DNA of 64,000 bases, taken from the NCBI GenBank assembly GCA_947471745.1, contig CANJKZ010000929.1:744001-808000 (forward strand), written 5' to 3'. A program made the position numbers and the translations under genes. Of this stretch, positions 32,401-43,174 are shown in pieces (the stretch's first letter is position 1; every line of letters begins with the position of its first letter). The stretch is from Closterium sp. Naga37s-1. Taxonomy: Eukaryota > Streptophyta > Zygnematophyceae > Desmidiales > Closteriaceae. Below the pieces are notes generated by a model that had not been told where the DNA came from, searched no databases, and saw only the letters and a list, made by a program, of their open reading frames with translations.

Positions 32401-33701
32401 AGGTGCTGGAGCTGGAGCTGCTCCGTCTTCTGGTGGTCGGAGTGGCGCTGGAGGTGCTGCTGGCGCTAGTACTTCTGAGGGTGCTGAAGTTGGCGCTGCT
32501 GGAGCTGGGGGTGCTACTGGCGCTGGTGCTGCCGTTGGGGTTACTGGTGCTGTTCCTCCTGGTTTTGGGGGCACTGCACGGCCGAGGCCGTACTTCGTTC
32601 CGCTCCTTGAGCAGGTTCTTGGTCTCCCGTCCTCTCTTGGTCCTGCTCCTCTTTTAGAGTGTTTGCCGCCTGTCCAGTCCGAGTCCCAGTTACAGCAAGC
32701 CTCCCCACTGCCTGCTCCCTCTGCCTACACTGGTCCTACTGGAGGTCTTACGGAGCGTCGTGAGCCCGCGTCTCGTCCTGCGTCGCCTGTCCGTGCTGCT
32801 CGCACGAGTGGTCGTGGTTCGCGTCAGCGTCCTCCGCCTGTCCCCGGCACGCACCGGATGTCTCTGCGTCCTTCCACTGCTCCGCTGCGTGCCCCTTTGC
32901 CTTCTCCTCCCGAGTCCTCTCTTCCTGCTCTTGCTGACTTGGAGTCGGACTCCCTTCGTGCTGCCAGTCCTACTGTCACGCGTCTCCTTGCTACTGTCGT
33001 CACTGACCCTTCCTTTGAGTCCACTGCTGCGTTTGCCTTAGTTGCTGAGCTTGTCGACTTCGCTGCTCACTGTCGTCTAGACTACGCCTCTAGTCTTGTT
33101 GCTGAGTCTGCGTCTGTGTGTCCTCCGTCCGTCGGGGGTGAGTGTGCTCTTAGCACGGACATCCTTGAGGACAGGCAGGAGGAGTTCCAGTGTTTTGCTG
33201 CTGCTTTGCCTCATCTCGTGTCCATGCTGATTGCCCCTGAGGGAGACCCGGATGCACCAGACATCCCGACTCCTCGATCGTACGCTGAGGCGATTGAGGG
33301 TCCCTACTCCTCACAGTGGCAGTCAGCCATGGACGCAGAGATGGCTTCCTGGAAGTCCACAAGCACCTACGTCGACGAGGTTCCCCCACCTGGGGCGAAC
33401 ATCGTCAGTGGCATGTGGATTTTCAGGGTGAAGCGGCCGCCAGGTTCTCCGCCTGTCTTCAAGGCGCGTTACGTGGCTCGAGGCTTCAGTCAGCGGCAGG
33501 GAGTTGACTACTTTCAGACCTTCTCCCCAACCCTGAAGATGACCACTCTTCGGGTGCTGCTGCACATAGCCGCTCAGCGCGACTACGAGCTTCACTAGCT
33601 TGACTTCAGCACAGCTTTCTTGCAGGGCAGCCTGCACGAGGAGATCTGGCTGCGCCGCCCACCTGGCTTCACTGGGTCGTTTCCTCCTGGTACCCAGTGG
33701 A

Positions 33702-33832
33702 TGTTACGATAAGAATGAATTGATAGAAAATGTGAAGTACAACCCTAGATATAGCAAACCCTAATCATGCAAGTAAGTAGAAACGTAACACCTAGACTAA
33801 CCTAAACAACACATATAAAATATATGTTGACA
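33702..33832 (-). repeat. 3' LTR (left end) of copia G, 131 bp
   Basis: Plus strand starts TGTTACGATAAGAATGAATT and ends ATATGTTGACA, followed by the polypurine complement CACCCCCATAG. Identical to 46994-47124. Confidence 0.92.
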
Positions 33833-36179
33833 CACCCCCATAGTCTAGGTGACGGAAGTCCTGTAGAAACAACAAGAGCAAGCAACGGTCACAAGACCAG
33901 TCTACAAGAACAAGACAAATCTCAGGGTGGAGCTCAAAGTCACCACACACTCCGAGAGCAAGCAAGGGGCCACAAGGCCAGTCCACATGCAGGTACATAG
34001 CAAATATAAAGAGATGCAAGAGTACAAGACATGCAGAACAAGGCATCTCTAAGCAAGCAAGTGAGGACGGGCAGGCACAAGGCCAAGCTGGGTGCAGAAA
34101 CGCTGGTGGTCACAAGGCGGCAACGCCTTGGTGAAGATATCTGCCGTGTTGGCCTCAGAGACCACACGTCGAACGAGTGCCTGTCCACGCTGCTGCAACT
34201 CACGCAGAAGGAAGTAACGAAGCTGGATGTGCTTCGCCTTCCCAACCAGTCGGGGCTCCTCACACAACAGGACAGCAGACCTGTTGTCGGCGAACAAGAC
34301 TGGGGGAGAGCGAGGCCGCTCACCAAGGTCGGTGAGAAGGAAAGACAGCCAGCGAAGCTCCTGAGAGGCCATGGCCGCAGCGTACACCTCTGCCTCACAG
34401 CTGGAACCGGCGACAGACGACGCCCGAGTCGACCGCCACGAAACAGCACCTGCCCCGAGGCTAAAGGAGTACCCCTGTGTAGACCGACGCGTCTCCGCGT
34501 CGTCGGCCCACGACGAGTCCGAGTAACCTGTGAGTGTAACTGGCTGCTTCCCTCCAAGGACAAGTCCCATGCCTGATGTACTCGCCACATACTTCGCCAC
34601 CCTCTTAGCAGCGTACCAGTGGGAAGGTCGGTGTCTCCCAGGCGCAACAAAGCGCGCAAGGACGCTAAGAGGGTAAGCTAGGTCTGGGCGAGTACAGGTC
34701 ATCAGGTACATGAGACAACCCACCAGCTCAGGATATGGACCACTGGACTCAAATGACTCGTCCGAAGGTGGAGCCGTGAGCCCATGATCCACACCAAGAG
34801 GGGTGAGCTGTACCTTGGAGAACGGGAAGCGAAACCGCGTGAGGATCTGCTCGACCATATGCGACTGAGTCAGCGTAATGGTGCGAGCTGCCCTGTCCCT
34901 GGTGATCTGCAGGCCAAGGTAGTGCTGCAGCTCACCAAGGTCAGTGCAAGTGTGTCTCCTCTGCAGTTCCTCCTTCACGGAGGCCAGCGCGCGTCGGTCG
35001 GGAGTGGCGAACACTAGGTCGTCGACGTAGACCAGGACAAAGAACGGGGTCGAGCCACGGCAAACGAACAGTGACGGGTCAGCAGACGACGGAAAGAAGT
35101 CAAGAGCTGCAAGGGTCGGGCGAAGTGTGTCGTGCCACTCACGTGGGGCCTGACGCAGGCCGTAGACTGGTCGACGCAGCTGCCACTGGGTCCCAGGTGG
35201 GAAAGAGCCAGTGAAGCCAGGCGGGCGACGCAGCCAGATCTGCTCGTGCAGGCTCCCCTGAAGGAACGCGGTGGAAAAGTCCAAGGAGTGCAACTCGTAG
35301 TCGCGCTGGGCTGCAATATGCAGCAACACCCGAAGAGTACTCATCTTCGGGGTGGGAGCGAAGGTCTGGAAGAAGTCCACCCCCTCTCGCTGACTGAAGC
35401 CTCTCGCAACATAGCGTGCCTTGAACACAGGTGGTGATCCAGGCGGCCGCTTCACCTTGTAGGGCCATCGGCCACTGACGACATTCGTCCCAAGTGGTGG
35501 GACTGCGTCGACGTAAGTGCCTGTGGACCTATAAGATGCCATCTCTGCCTCCTCAGCTGCTATCCAGTACGAAGCCCAGGGTCCCGAGACCGCCTCGGCG
35601 TGAGTGCGAGGGATCGGGATGTCAAGGGCGTCTGGATCCCCCTCAGGGGCAAGCAGCATGGCGCAGAGATGAGGAACAACGGCCGCAAGAAAACCAAGCT
35701 CGAACTGCCTGTCCTCTACGACCTCCAGGGGAAAGACAGGAGCACCACCAGAGGACGGAGAACGTGCAGGGCCACTCACCAAGTGAGCGGCGTAGTCAAG
35801 GCGGTGGGAAGAGGCAAAGCCAGAGACAGTGGTAACAAGTGCTGAGACAGACGACAGAGGTGCAGTCGGGTGAGTGACCAACGCGGACAAAACACGGGAG
35901 ACGACAGGACGGGAGGCACGGAGGTAGTCGGACAACGGGTCGTGAAGCACAGTGAGGGACGACTCAGGGGGCTGTGGAAGGACAGGAGGAGGTGGAACAC
36001 GAGAGCGGAGAACAAGGTGAAACGGACCGTCTGCACGGTAACGGGACCGACGGGGCTGTGGAGACACAGCACGACTGAGGGGAGGACGACGAGTCCACTG
36101 GGAGGAGGAAAGGGACTCAACTGGTGGAACAGGAGGGGACGACAGGGGACCACGAACAAAGCGTGCAGGTGCTGGGTCG

Positions 36180-36647
36180 GGGAGGTCGCGTAGTCGCAGT
36201 CGCTGCTGCTCCGCCTCCTCTGGCGTCTGCTGCGACGGTACCGGCCCCTGCTGCTGCTCCTGTGGCTCCGCCTCTGCCCTCTCCTGCTGCGGCTGCAGCT
36301 GTACCCGCTGCTGCGACCGGGACTCCTGCGCTACCCTCTCCTGCTGCTGCCGTGACTCCTCCTCTACTCTCTTCTGCTGCGTCTGTAACTGCACCTGCTG
36401 CTGCGGGTGGGACTCCTGCTCTACCCTCTCCTGGTGCGGCCGTGACTGCTCCTCTACTCTCTCCTGCTGTGTCTGTAACTGCACCTGCTGCTGCGGGCGG
36501 GACTCCTGCTCTACCCTCTCCTGGTGCGGCCGTGACTCCTCCTCTACCCTCTCCTGCTGCGGCTGCAGCTGCACCCGCTGCTGCGACCGGGACTCCTGCG
36601 CTACCCTCTCGTGCTGCTGCTGTGACTCCTCCTCTACTCTCTCCTGC
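36180..36647 (-). repeat. Glu/Gln-rich repeat region of copia G
   Basis: On the minus strand it encodes repeats of the type QQERVEEESRPHQERVEQES and QQQVQLQTQ, lying between the integrase side and reverse transcriptase. The charge and spacing suggest helix or coiled coil. Relatives B, C and E have Gly/Ala/Glu repeats in the equivalent place. Confidence 0.75.
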
Positions 36648-37516
36648 TGTTGAGTGATGCTACCATTCGCATTCACGTCTGTCTGCCTCCCATCATATGT
36701 TCGTGCGTTGCATGCGTGTTGTGAGTGTGTGCAAGAATTTGTGTTTTGTGCGGTTTGGTTTTTCTGAGTGTGTGTGTGAATGTTATTTGGCTTGAGCAGA
36801 TATCTGAAGTGACTCCTCTGCTCAAGAGCTTTCCGAGGAACCAAGTATCGCTTCAATCGGAGCACGAACAAGAAAGTTACGAACGTTGGAGTTCGTATGC
36901 TTTTGATATTTGGTTGTGGTGACTATGGGAAGTTGTGGGGTTGACTCAATATGGGGTACAGACTTTTGGGGGTTGGGAAATTCGTCTTTTCTACTGTAGT
37001 TGCTGCCAAATGGTTGGGAGAAACCAAACCAGGTTGGCAAGTGTGGCCAAGTTGGGTTGAGGTGGATTGTGGAGGTTGGGATAGTGACAAAGGTCAAAGT
37101 TGGGTTGCCTATGGGGAAGGGAATTGTATGGCATGGGGTTTCCTTGGTTGGGGACTCTCTTGGGACCTTCCCTCTCGTCCTCCTCATCCCCTCCTACCTG
37201 GTTCTATTGCTACTCTAACTTTCTTGTGTGAACTTGTGAGATCATTGTGATTGAGTTACGTTTTCTATGGCAGCATACCCCCTAGTGCGCCGAAGTTCAT
37301 AACTCGAGTTATACTCCATATTCTGATACTATTCAAATTGGGAAAGATAGCCACGGTCAAGGGCTACAACATATTCGAGTTTGAAAGAATTCTAACAGTG
37401 GACCTTTCGTCGACGACGTTTCTTGTGACGACGACTTATCTGTCCAGAATTGTAGTTGACGATTTTGAGATATTTCAGCCCCTAATCTTCATAGACTCCG
37501 TCCTTAATCTCTAACA
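36648..37516 (+). repeat. 5' LTR of copia H, 869 bp
   Basis: Starts TGTTGAGTGATGCTACC and ends AATCTCTAACA. Short frames inside are duplicated in the other LTR and are not genes. Confidence 0.93.
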
Positions 37517-37752
37517 AGTGGTATCAGAGCTGATTAAGGACCTTGTGGGGAGTCTACTGAAGTGTGAAGACCCTCCTAGACCCACCATGGCCTGTGGGCG
37601 TGCCTAAGTGGAGTTCTGGAGGTTGGATGTGACTTCCGCTAAGGGGAAACTCTGCCGAAATTTCGTTGGCGCTGACACTTGTGAAGATTGTGTGGATCTA
37701 CATTGTGACCAGCAAAAGGGGGAGCTGAAACCTCTGATTGGGAGCAGAGGAG

Positions 37753-40700
37753 ATGAATCAAGGGAGTGGAGATGCAGCTGAGAAGAGGAGTGAGCCGCCA
37801 CCATCCAAGATTGAAGCTTTGGATGGCTCCAACTATGAGGAATGGAGCGGGCGGATGCGGAGCGCCTTCAAGCGCTACAAGCTGCTGAAAATTGCAATGG
37901 GAGAGGAGAAGATGCCGGGGGAAGGAGATGCCCGCGATCGGTGGATTGAGAAGAGCGCGGTGCTGTACGACCTCATCCTCCAATCGGTCAACAACGACAT
38001 GTTCCAGCACATCAAGGATTTGGTGGAGTTGGATGATTCCGGACCGAAGGCATGGAAGCTGCTACGCGACGTGATTCAGCCCAACACGCTGCCGATGGTG
38101 ATTGTGTTGGAGAAGGAGTTGGCTGCCCTCTCCATGAAACCGGGAGATGATGTGAAACGGGTCCTTGACAAGATCAAGGACACCTATGCGAGGATGGCAG
38201 CGGCGGGCAGCGAAGTGTCGCAGATGCAACAGTGCACCAAGATCATCTCGGTGCTCGACAACTCGTGGGACAACCTCATCCCCACCCTCAACGTTCAGCA
38301 GGACAAATGGACGCCTGAGTGGCTACGGCAGCAGATTCTGCAGGAGGACTTCCGCAGACGCCACACGGGAGGTGGTGCTGCCAACAAAACTGCTGAGGGG
38401 TATGGAGCTGCAGGAGGCAGCAGAGGAAGAGGGGGAGGGAGAGGCCGAGGCCGTGGGAGAGGCTTTGGCAGAGGGAGAGGCCGAGGTGACTACAATGAGG
38501 GGCATGGGAGCTCTGGTGGCAGGGGGAGCACCCGAATGGAGGGTGCGTGCTGGTACTGCAAGAAGGCTGGACACCCGTGGTTCAAGTGTTTCAGCCGGCC
38601 TGAGGGATGGGCCCCTCCAGGCATGAAGCCGCCAAGTGGTGAACGTGCACGCGGTGGCGCTGTGCAAGGTTCAGGTGCACAAGGTGATGGTGCACAAGGT
38701 AAAGCCGACCCTGGGATGTTCCTCATGGTTGAGGATGTGCAAGGGAGTGGGGGTGATGTGGGTTCAGTTGGGAAGGTTGTGATGCACCCCCTCACTCACT
38801 GGGTGATCGATTCAGGTTGCACGAGTCATATGACCCCACGGGCAGATTTGCTTGATGAGGTAAAACCTCCTGGGAAGATCAAGTTTGTGGCTGCCGCTTC
38901 AGGTGCTTTGCTCCCTGTGATTGGTGTTGGGAATGCCAAGGTGATGGGAGCCAATGGAGAGCTTGTGGGGCTTGGGAATGTGCTGTTGGTTGAAGGTTTG
39001 TCCGCTAACCTTCTTTCTGTGCGCCGGCTGCAGAAGAGCAAGGCTGAAGTTACCTTCGGCCCAACCAGCTGCCGTGCAAAGCTTGGGAAGTTGCTGCTGT
39101 GGAACTTGGAGGAGAAGAGCAGCTGCATCAAGGACTTGTGGCAGCTGCCCATCATCCCTTGGAAGGGGAAACCACCAGCAACGGCAAAGGCAGCGGCAGC
39201 GGCTAAAGCAACTGCGGGAGGAGAGGAGACTGCACCAACTGCTGGGGCCCTGGATGCAGTCAAGAAGGTGCAGCAGCCACAACAGCCACATGGTGAGGTG
39301 CTTGCTGGTGTGGATGCGACAGCTGCATGGGCAAAGGCTTCATCTGGGAGTGGTGAGGCTGATTGGGAGACGTGGCATGAGAGGCTGTGCCATGTGAACA
39401 TTCCTATGCTGCAGAAGTTGGTAAAGGATGGGTGCTTGAAGGGGCTGGAGGTGAAGGGGGGAGCAAAGGAGATTGGGAGCTGCCCTACCTGCCTTGAGAC
39501 CAAATTCACGAAGTTTCCCTTCAGCAGCAGCACAGGACCAGCCAAGGCACCACTTGCACTAGTGCACATGGATGTGGTGGGCCCCACGAGGGCCCTTTCT
39601 CTCTCGGGCAGCCGCTACTTCTTGACGATTGTGGACGACCACACGCGTGCGGTGTGGGTGTACCCTCTCAAGACTAAGGGGGAGGTGGCAGCGGCTGTTC
39701 TTAAGGAGTGGATGCCGAGAGCACAAAGGGAAAGCGGACACAAGGTGAAGGTGATCCGCACTGACAACGGAGGAGAGTTCATCGGCGCTGATTTTGAGAA
39801 GGAGCTGAAGCGGAAGGGGATCCAGCATCAGCTCACAGTGCCTTACAACCCTCAGCAGAATGGCGTGGCTGAGCGGTTCAACCGGACCCTGCAGGAAGGT
39901 GCTCGCACTCTCCTTGGGCGTGCAGGGCTGCCGGATCCGTTTTGGGTGACAGCACTGCGGCAGGTCGTTGTTGTGAAGAACAGGGTGCTGGCAACTGTGG
40001 GGGACAAGCAGTGGGTCCCCTACACCAAGTGGTATGGGATTGCACCAGCTGTGAACATGCTGAGAGCCTTTGGGTGCATGGTGGTGTTTCATGTGCCTAA
40101 GGAGAAGAGGGGAAAACTGGAAGCTTCTGGGAGATGGGGTGTGCACTTGGGGCTTGCTAAGGATCACAAGGGCTGGCTGATTTGGGACTTGACCAGCCAG
40201 CAGCTGACCGTGTCAAGGGATGTGAAGTTCCTTGAGTCCTTGTACTACAAGGAGTGGAAGCAGCAGCAGCAGCAGAAGCTTCCAACGACACCGCTAATTG
40301 TCGAGGCCGATGAGGTGCAGCGGCCTTCAAGGCAAGTGGAGGTTTCTGTCTCTGAGAATGAGATCTCTGGGGTGACAGAGGATGGGGGAGAACCTGAGGT
40401 GGAGGAGCAGCAGCAGCAGCAACAGCAGCAGCAGCCGCAGCAGCAGGAGGAGCAAGGTGCTCCACAAGGTGCCGGACGTACGGCTGACCGTCCTAGGAGG
40501 GATGTGCGCCCTCCTAACAGGCTGACCTATGCAAGCCGTGGCAAGCCAAAGGTGGTAAGGGCTGGGAGTGTGGCTGAGCAGTGTGATGAGGATGAGATAG
40601 CACACTGCTACTGGGCAGCCGTCCCTGAGCCCAAGACGCTAGCTGAGGCATTGAGCGGGCCCGATGCTGAAAAGTGGAAGCAGAGTGTGAAGGAGGAGTA

Positions 40701-42210
40701 TGATTCTCTGCTAGAGAATGAGACGTGGGAGCTGTGTGAGCTGCCACCTGGGAAGAAGGCCATTTCTTCCAAGCTGATTTTCAGGCACAAGTACGGACCT
40801 GATGGGGCGCTGACCCGCTACAAGTCAAGGCTTGTGGCTAAGGGGTTTCAGCAGACAAAGGGAAAGGACTTCAACGAGCTCTATGCTCCTGTGGGGAAAG
40901 GCACAACACTTCGGGTGTCATTGGCAATGGCAGCATACGGTGGATGGCGGGTGAAGCAGATGGACATCACCACCGCCTTCCTCAATGGGATCATTCTGGA
41001 GGAGCTGTACATGTTACAGCCTGAGGGTTTGGATGATGGGAGCGGCAGGGTGTGCAGGCTGAAGAAGGCCATCTATGGCCTGAAGCAGGCTCCTCGTGCA
41101 TGGTACCACAAGTTAGAGGAGACTCTGCTGGCTGGGGGTTTCAAGAAGAGTGAGTGTGATCACAGCTTGTTCCTGCTGCAGGAGAAGGAGCAGTTTCTCA
41201 TGCTCCTAGTGTATGTGGATGACATCCTGCTCTTCTCTGAGTCGTCTGCAATGATTGAGCATGTGGAGGAGATGCTGGAGATGCAGTTTAAGTGCTCCAA
41301 GATGGGAGATGTGAAGTACTATTTGGGCATGCATGTGGAGAGGGACCTTGACAAGGGAGTGTTGAGGTTGCACCAGAGAAAGTATTGTGAGGGGCTGGCT
41401 GAGAAGTATGGGCTGCAAGATGGAGGAAAGCCAGCCACCCCACTGCCTTCGGGGTTCACTGTGGAGCCCTGTGCTGAAGAGGAGGTGGTGGGTGAGAGTG
41501 ACAGGAAGCTGTTTCATTCCATGGTGGGGGCACTCAATTATGCGGCTAACCACACGCGGCCTGACATTGCCTTTGCTACATCCAGGCTTGCAAGTGTGGT
41601 TTCACGCCCCAGTCATGAGCAGCTGGAAGCGGCCAAGAGGTTGGTCCGCTATGTGAGCGCTACAGCATTAGTGGGCTTGGAGTACAGTGCTGTGCGACAG
41701 AGGCTGCAGAGGGGTGCAGCTGATTTGGGCAAGGGGGAGATGCTCCTGACCTGCTACACCGACGCTAGCTTCAACTCTGTGAAGGCGGATGGCACCAGCA
41801 TTGGAGGCTATGTGTGCCTGTTTGGAGGTGGTGCAGTGAGCTGGCGCAGCAAGAAGCAGAACGAGGTGGGGCAGTCCTCGTGTGAGACAGAGTACATGGC
41901 TCTGCATCATGGGGCAAAGGAGGTGGTGTGGCTGAGGCGTTTGTTGGAGGAGATCGGAGTGTGCCAAAAGGATCCAACTGTGATTTTCTGTGACAACGAG
42001 TCGGCTGTGAAGCTTGCTAAGAATGCTTGCCTTCATGGGCTGACGAAGCACATCAGGCCTAAGTGGCATTGGGTGAGGAGGCTCCTGGACAAGGAGGTGC
42101 GGCTGGAGATTGTGAAGACCCATCAGCAGGCGGCTGACATTCTCACCAAGCGCCTGGCTGAATCTGAGCATTGGAAGGGCATGAAGCTTGCTGGGATGAG
42201 TGTGCATTGA
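37753..42210 (+). CDS. gag-pol polyprotein of copia H, 1485 aa
   Basis: The start is the first ATG of the frame (MNQGSGD). Domains: copia-type Gag (about 20-200, LDGSNYEEWSGRMRSAF), an Arg/Gly-rich stretch, zinc knuckle C-x2-C-x4-H-x4-C (C266, C269, H274, C279), protease DSG at about 353, GAG-pre-integrase (WHERLCHVN), integrase core D607, D671, E707 (35 residues between the last two, as usual), a Gln-rich linker, reverse transcriptase with YVDD (D1156, D1157) and RNase H (GGAVSWRSKKQNEVGQSS, CDNESAVKLAKN, LTKHI). It would be cleaved by its own protease to make the particle and enzymes that copy and insert the element. Length is normal for the family. It begins about 220 bases after the primer-binding site. 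Confidence 0.93.
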   Translation: MNQGSGDAAEKRSEPPPSKIEALDGSNYEEWSGRMRSAFKRYKLLKIAMGEEKMPGEGDARDRWIEKSAVLYDLILQSVNNDMFQHIKDLVELDDSGPKAWKLLRDVIQPNTLPMVIVLEKELAALSMKPGDDVKRVLDKIKDTYARMAAAGSEVSQMQQCTKIISVLDNSWDNLIPTLNVQQDKWTPEWLRQQILQEDFRRRHTGGGAANKTAEGYGAAGGSRGRGGGRGRGRGRGFGRGRGRGDYNEGHGSSGGRGSTRMEGACWYCKKAGHPWFKCFSRPEGWAPPGMKPPSGERARGGAVQGSGAQGDGAQGKADPGMFLMVEDVQGSGGDVGSVGKVVMHPLTHWVIDSGCTSHMTPRADLLDEVKPPGKIKFVAAASGALLPVIGVGNAKVMGANGELVGLGNVLLVEGLSANLLSVRRLQKSKAEVTFGPTSCRAKLGKLLLWNLEEKSSCIKDLWQLPIIPWKGKPPATAKAAAAAKATAGGEETAPTAGALDAVKKVQQPQQPHGEVLAGVDATAAWAKASSGSGEADWETWHERLCHVNIPMLQKLVKDGCLKGLEVKGGAKEIGSCPTCLETKFTKFPFSSSTGPAKAPLALVHMDVVGPTRALSLSGSRYFLTIVDDHTRAVWVYPLKTKGEVAAAVLKEWMPRAQRESGHKVKVIRTDNGGEFIGADFEKELKRKGIQHQLTVPYNPQQNGVAERFNRTLQEGARTLLGRAGLPDPFWVTALRQVVVVKNRVLATVGDKQWVPYTKWYGIAPAVNMLRAFGCMVVFHVPKEKRGKLEASGRWGVHLGLAKDHKGWLIWDLTSQQLTVSRDVKFLESLYYKEWKQQQQQKLPTTPLIVEADEVQRPSRQVEVSVSENEISGVTEDGGEPEVEEQQQQQQQQQPQQQEEQGAPQGAGRTADRPRRDVRPPNRLTYASRGKPKVVRAGSVAEQCDEDEIAHCYWAAVPEPKTLAEALSGPDAEKWKQSVKEEYDSLLENETWELCELPPGKKAISSKLIFRHKYGPDGALTRYKSRLVAKGFQQTKGKDFNELYAPVGKGTTLRVSLAMAAYGGWRVKQMDITTAFLNGIILEELYMLQPEGLDDGSGRVCRLKKAIYGLKQAPRAWYHKLEETLLAGGFKKSECDHSLFLLQEKEQFLMLLVYVDDILLFSESSAMIEHVEEMLEMQFKCSKMGDVKYYLGMHVERDLDKGVLRLHQRKYCEGLAEKYGLQDGGKPATPLPSGFTVEPCAEEEVVGESDRKLFHSMVGALNYAANHTRPDIAFATSRLASVVSRPSHEQLEAAKRLVRYVSATALVGLEYSAVRQRLQRGAADLGKGEMLLTCYTDASFNSVKADGTSIGGYVCLFGGGAVSWRSKKQNEVGQSSCETEYMALHHGAKEVVWLRRLLEEIGVCQKDPTVIFCDNESAVKLAKNACLHGLTKHIRPKWHWVRRLLDKEVRLEIVKTHQQAADILTKRLAESEHWKGMKLAGMSVH

Positions 42211-42267
42211 GGATGCATGCTTGAGCTATGGCATGTGGGATGATGGTTGGCAGCCAGAGGGGGAGTT

Positions 42268-43136
42268 TGTTGAGTGATGCTACCATTCGCATTCACGTCT
42301 GTCTGCCTCCCATCATATGTTCGTGCGTTGCATGCGTGTTGTGAGTGTGTGCAAGAATTTGTGTTTTGTGCGGTTTGGTTTTTCTGAGTGTGTGTGTGAA
42401 TGTTATTTGGCTTGAGCAGATATCTGAAGTGACTCCTCTGCTCAAGAGCTTTCCGAGGAACCAAGTATCGCTTCAATCGGAGCACGAACAAGAAAGTTAC
42501 GAACGTTGGAGTTCGTATGCTTTTGATATTTGGTTGTGGTGACTATGGGAAGTTGTGGGGTTGACTCAATATGGGGTACAGACTTTTGGGGGTTGGGAAA
42601 TTCGTCTTTTCTACTGTAGTTGCTGCCAAATGGTTGGGAGAAACCAAACCAGGTTGGCAAGTGTGGCCAAGTTGGGTTGAGGTGGATTGTGGAGGTTGGG
42701 ATAGTGACAAAGGTCAAAGTTGGGTTGCCTATGGGGAAGGGAATTGTATGGCATGGGGTTTCCTTGGTTGGGGACTCTCTTGGGACCTTCCCTCTCGTCC
42801 TCCTCATCCCCTCCTACCTGGTTCTATTGCTACTCTAACTTTCTTGTGTGAACTTGTGAGATCATTGTGATTGAGTTACGTTTTCTATGGCAGCATACCC
42901 CCTAGTGCGCCGAAGTTCATAACTCGAGTTATACTCCATATTCTGATACTATTCAAATTGGGAAAGATAGCCACGGTCAAGGGCTACAACATACTCGAGT
43001 TTGAAAGAATTCTAACAGTGGACCTTTCGTCGACGACGTTTCTTGTGACGACGACTTTTCTGTCCAGAATTGTAGTTGACGATTTTGAGATATTTCAGCC
43101 CCTAATCTTCATAGACTCCGTCCTTAATCTCTAACA
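42268..43136 (+). repeat. 3' LTR of copia H, 869 bp
   Basis: Collinear with 36648-37516; two base differences noticed (near 42995 and 43058). Followed by the target repeat CCTGC. Confidence 0.93.

Positions 43137-43174
<38 letters not shown>

Larger units (their letters stand above)
36648..43136 (+). mobile_element. Ty1/copia element H, looks whole, inserted in G
   Basis: 869-bp LTRs at 36648-37516 and 42268-43136 with two differences seen, target repeats CCTGC at 36643-36647 and 43137-43141, primer-binding site TGGTATCAGAGC at 37519-37530, one uninterrupted gag-pol frame and a purine tract CCAGAGGGGGAGTT before the 3' LTR. Length 6489 bp. The long LTRs and canonical zinc knuckle place it in a different copia lineage from B, C, E, F and G. 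It is the innermost and last element of the nest. Confidence 0.95.

Noticed and set aside
34049-36871. 940-codon minus-strand frame as one protein
   Set aside because: Its first about 75 codons lie in the LTR of inserted element H; only the part left of 36648 belongs to element G.
36725-37514. Short frames repeated at 42345-43134
   Set aside because: They lie inside the two LTRs of H and are duplicated with them; not genes.
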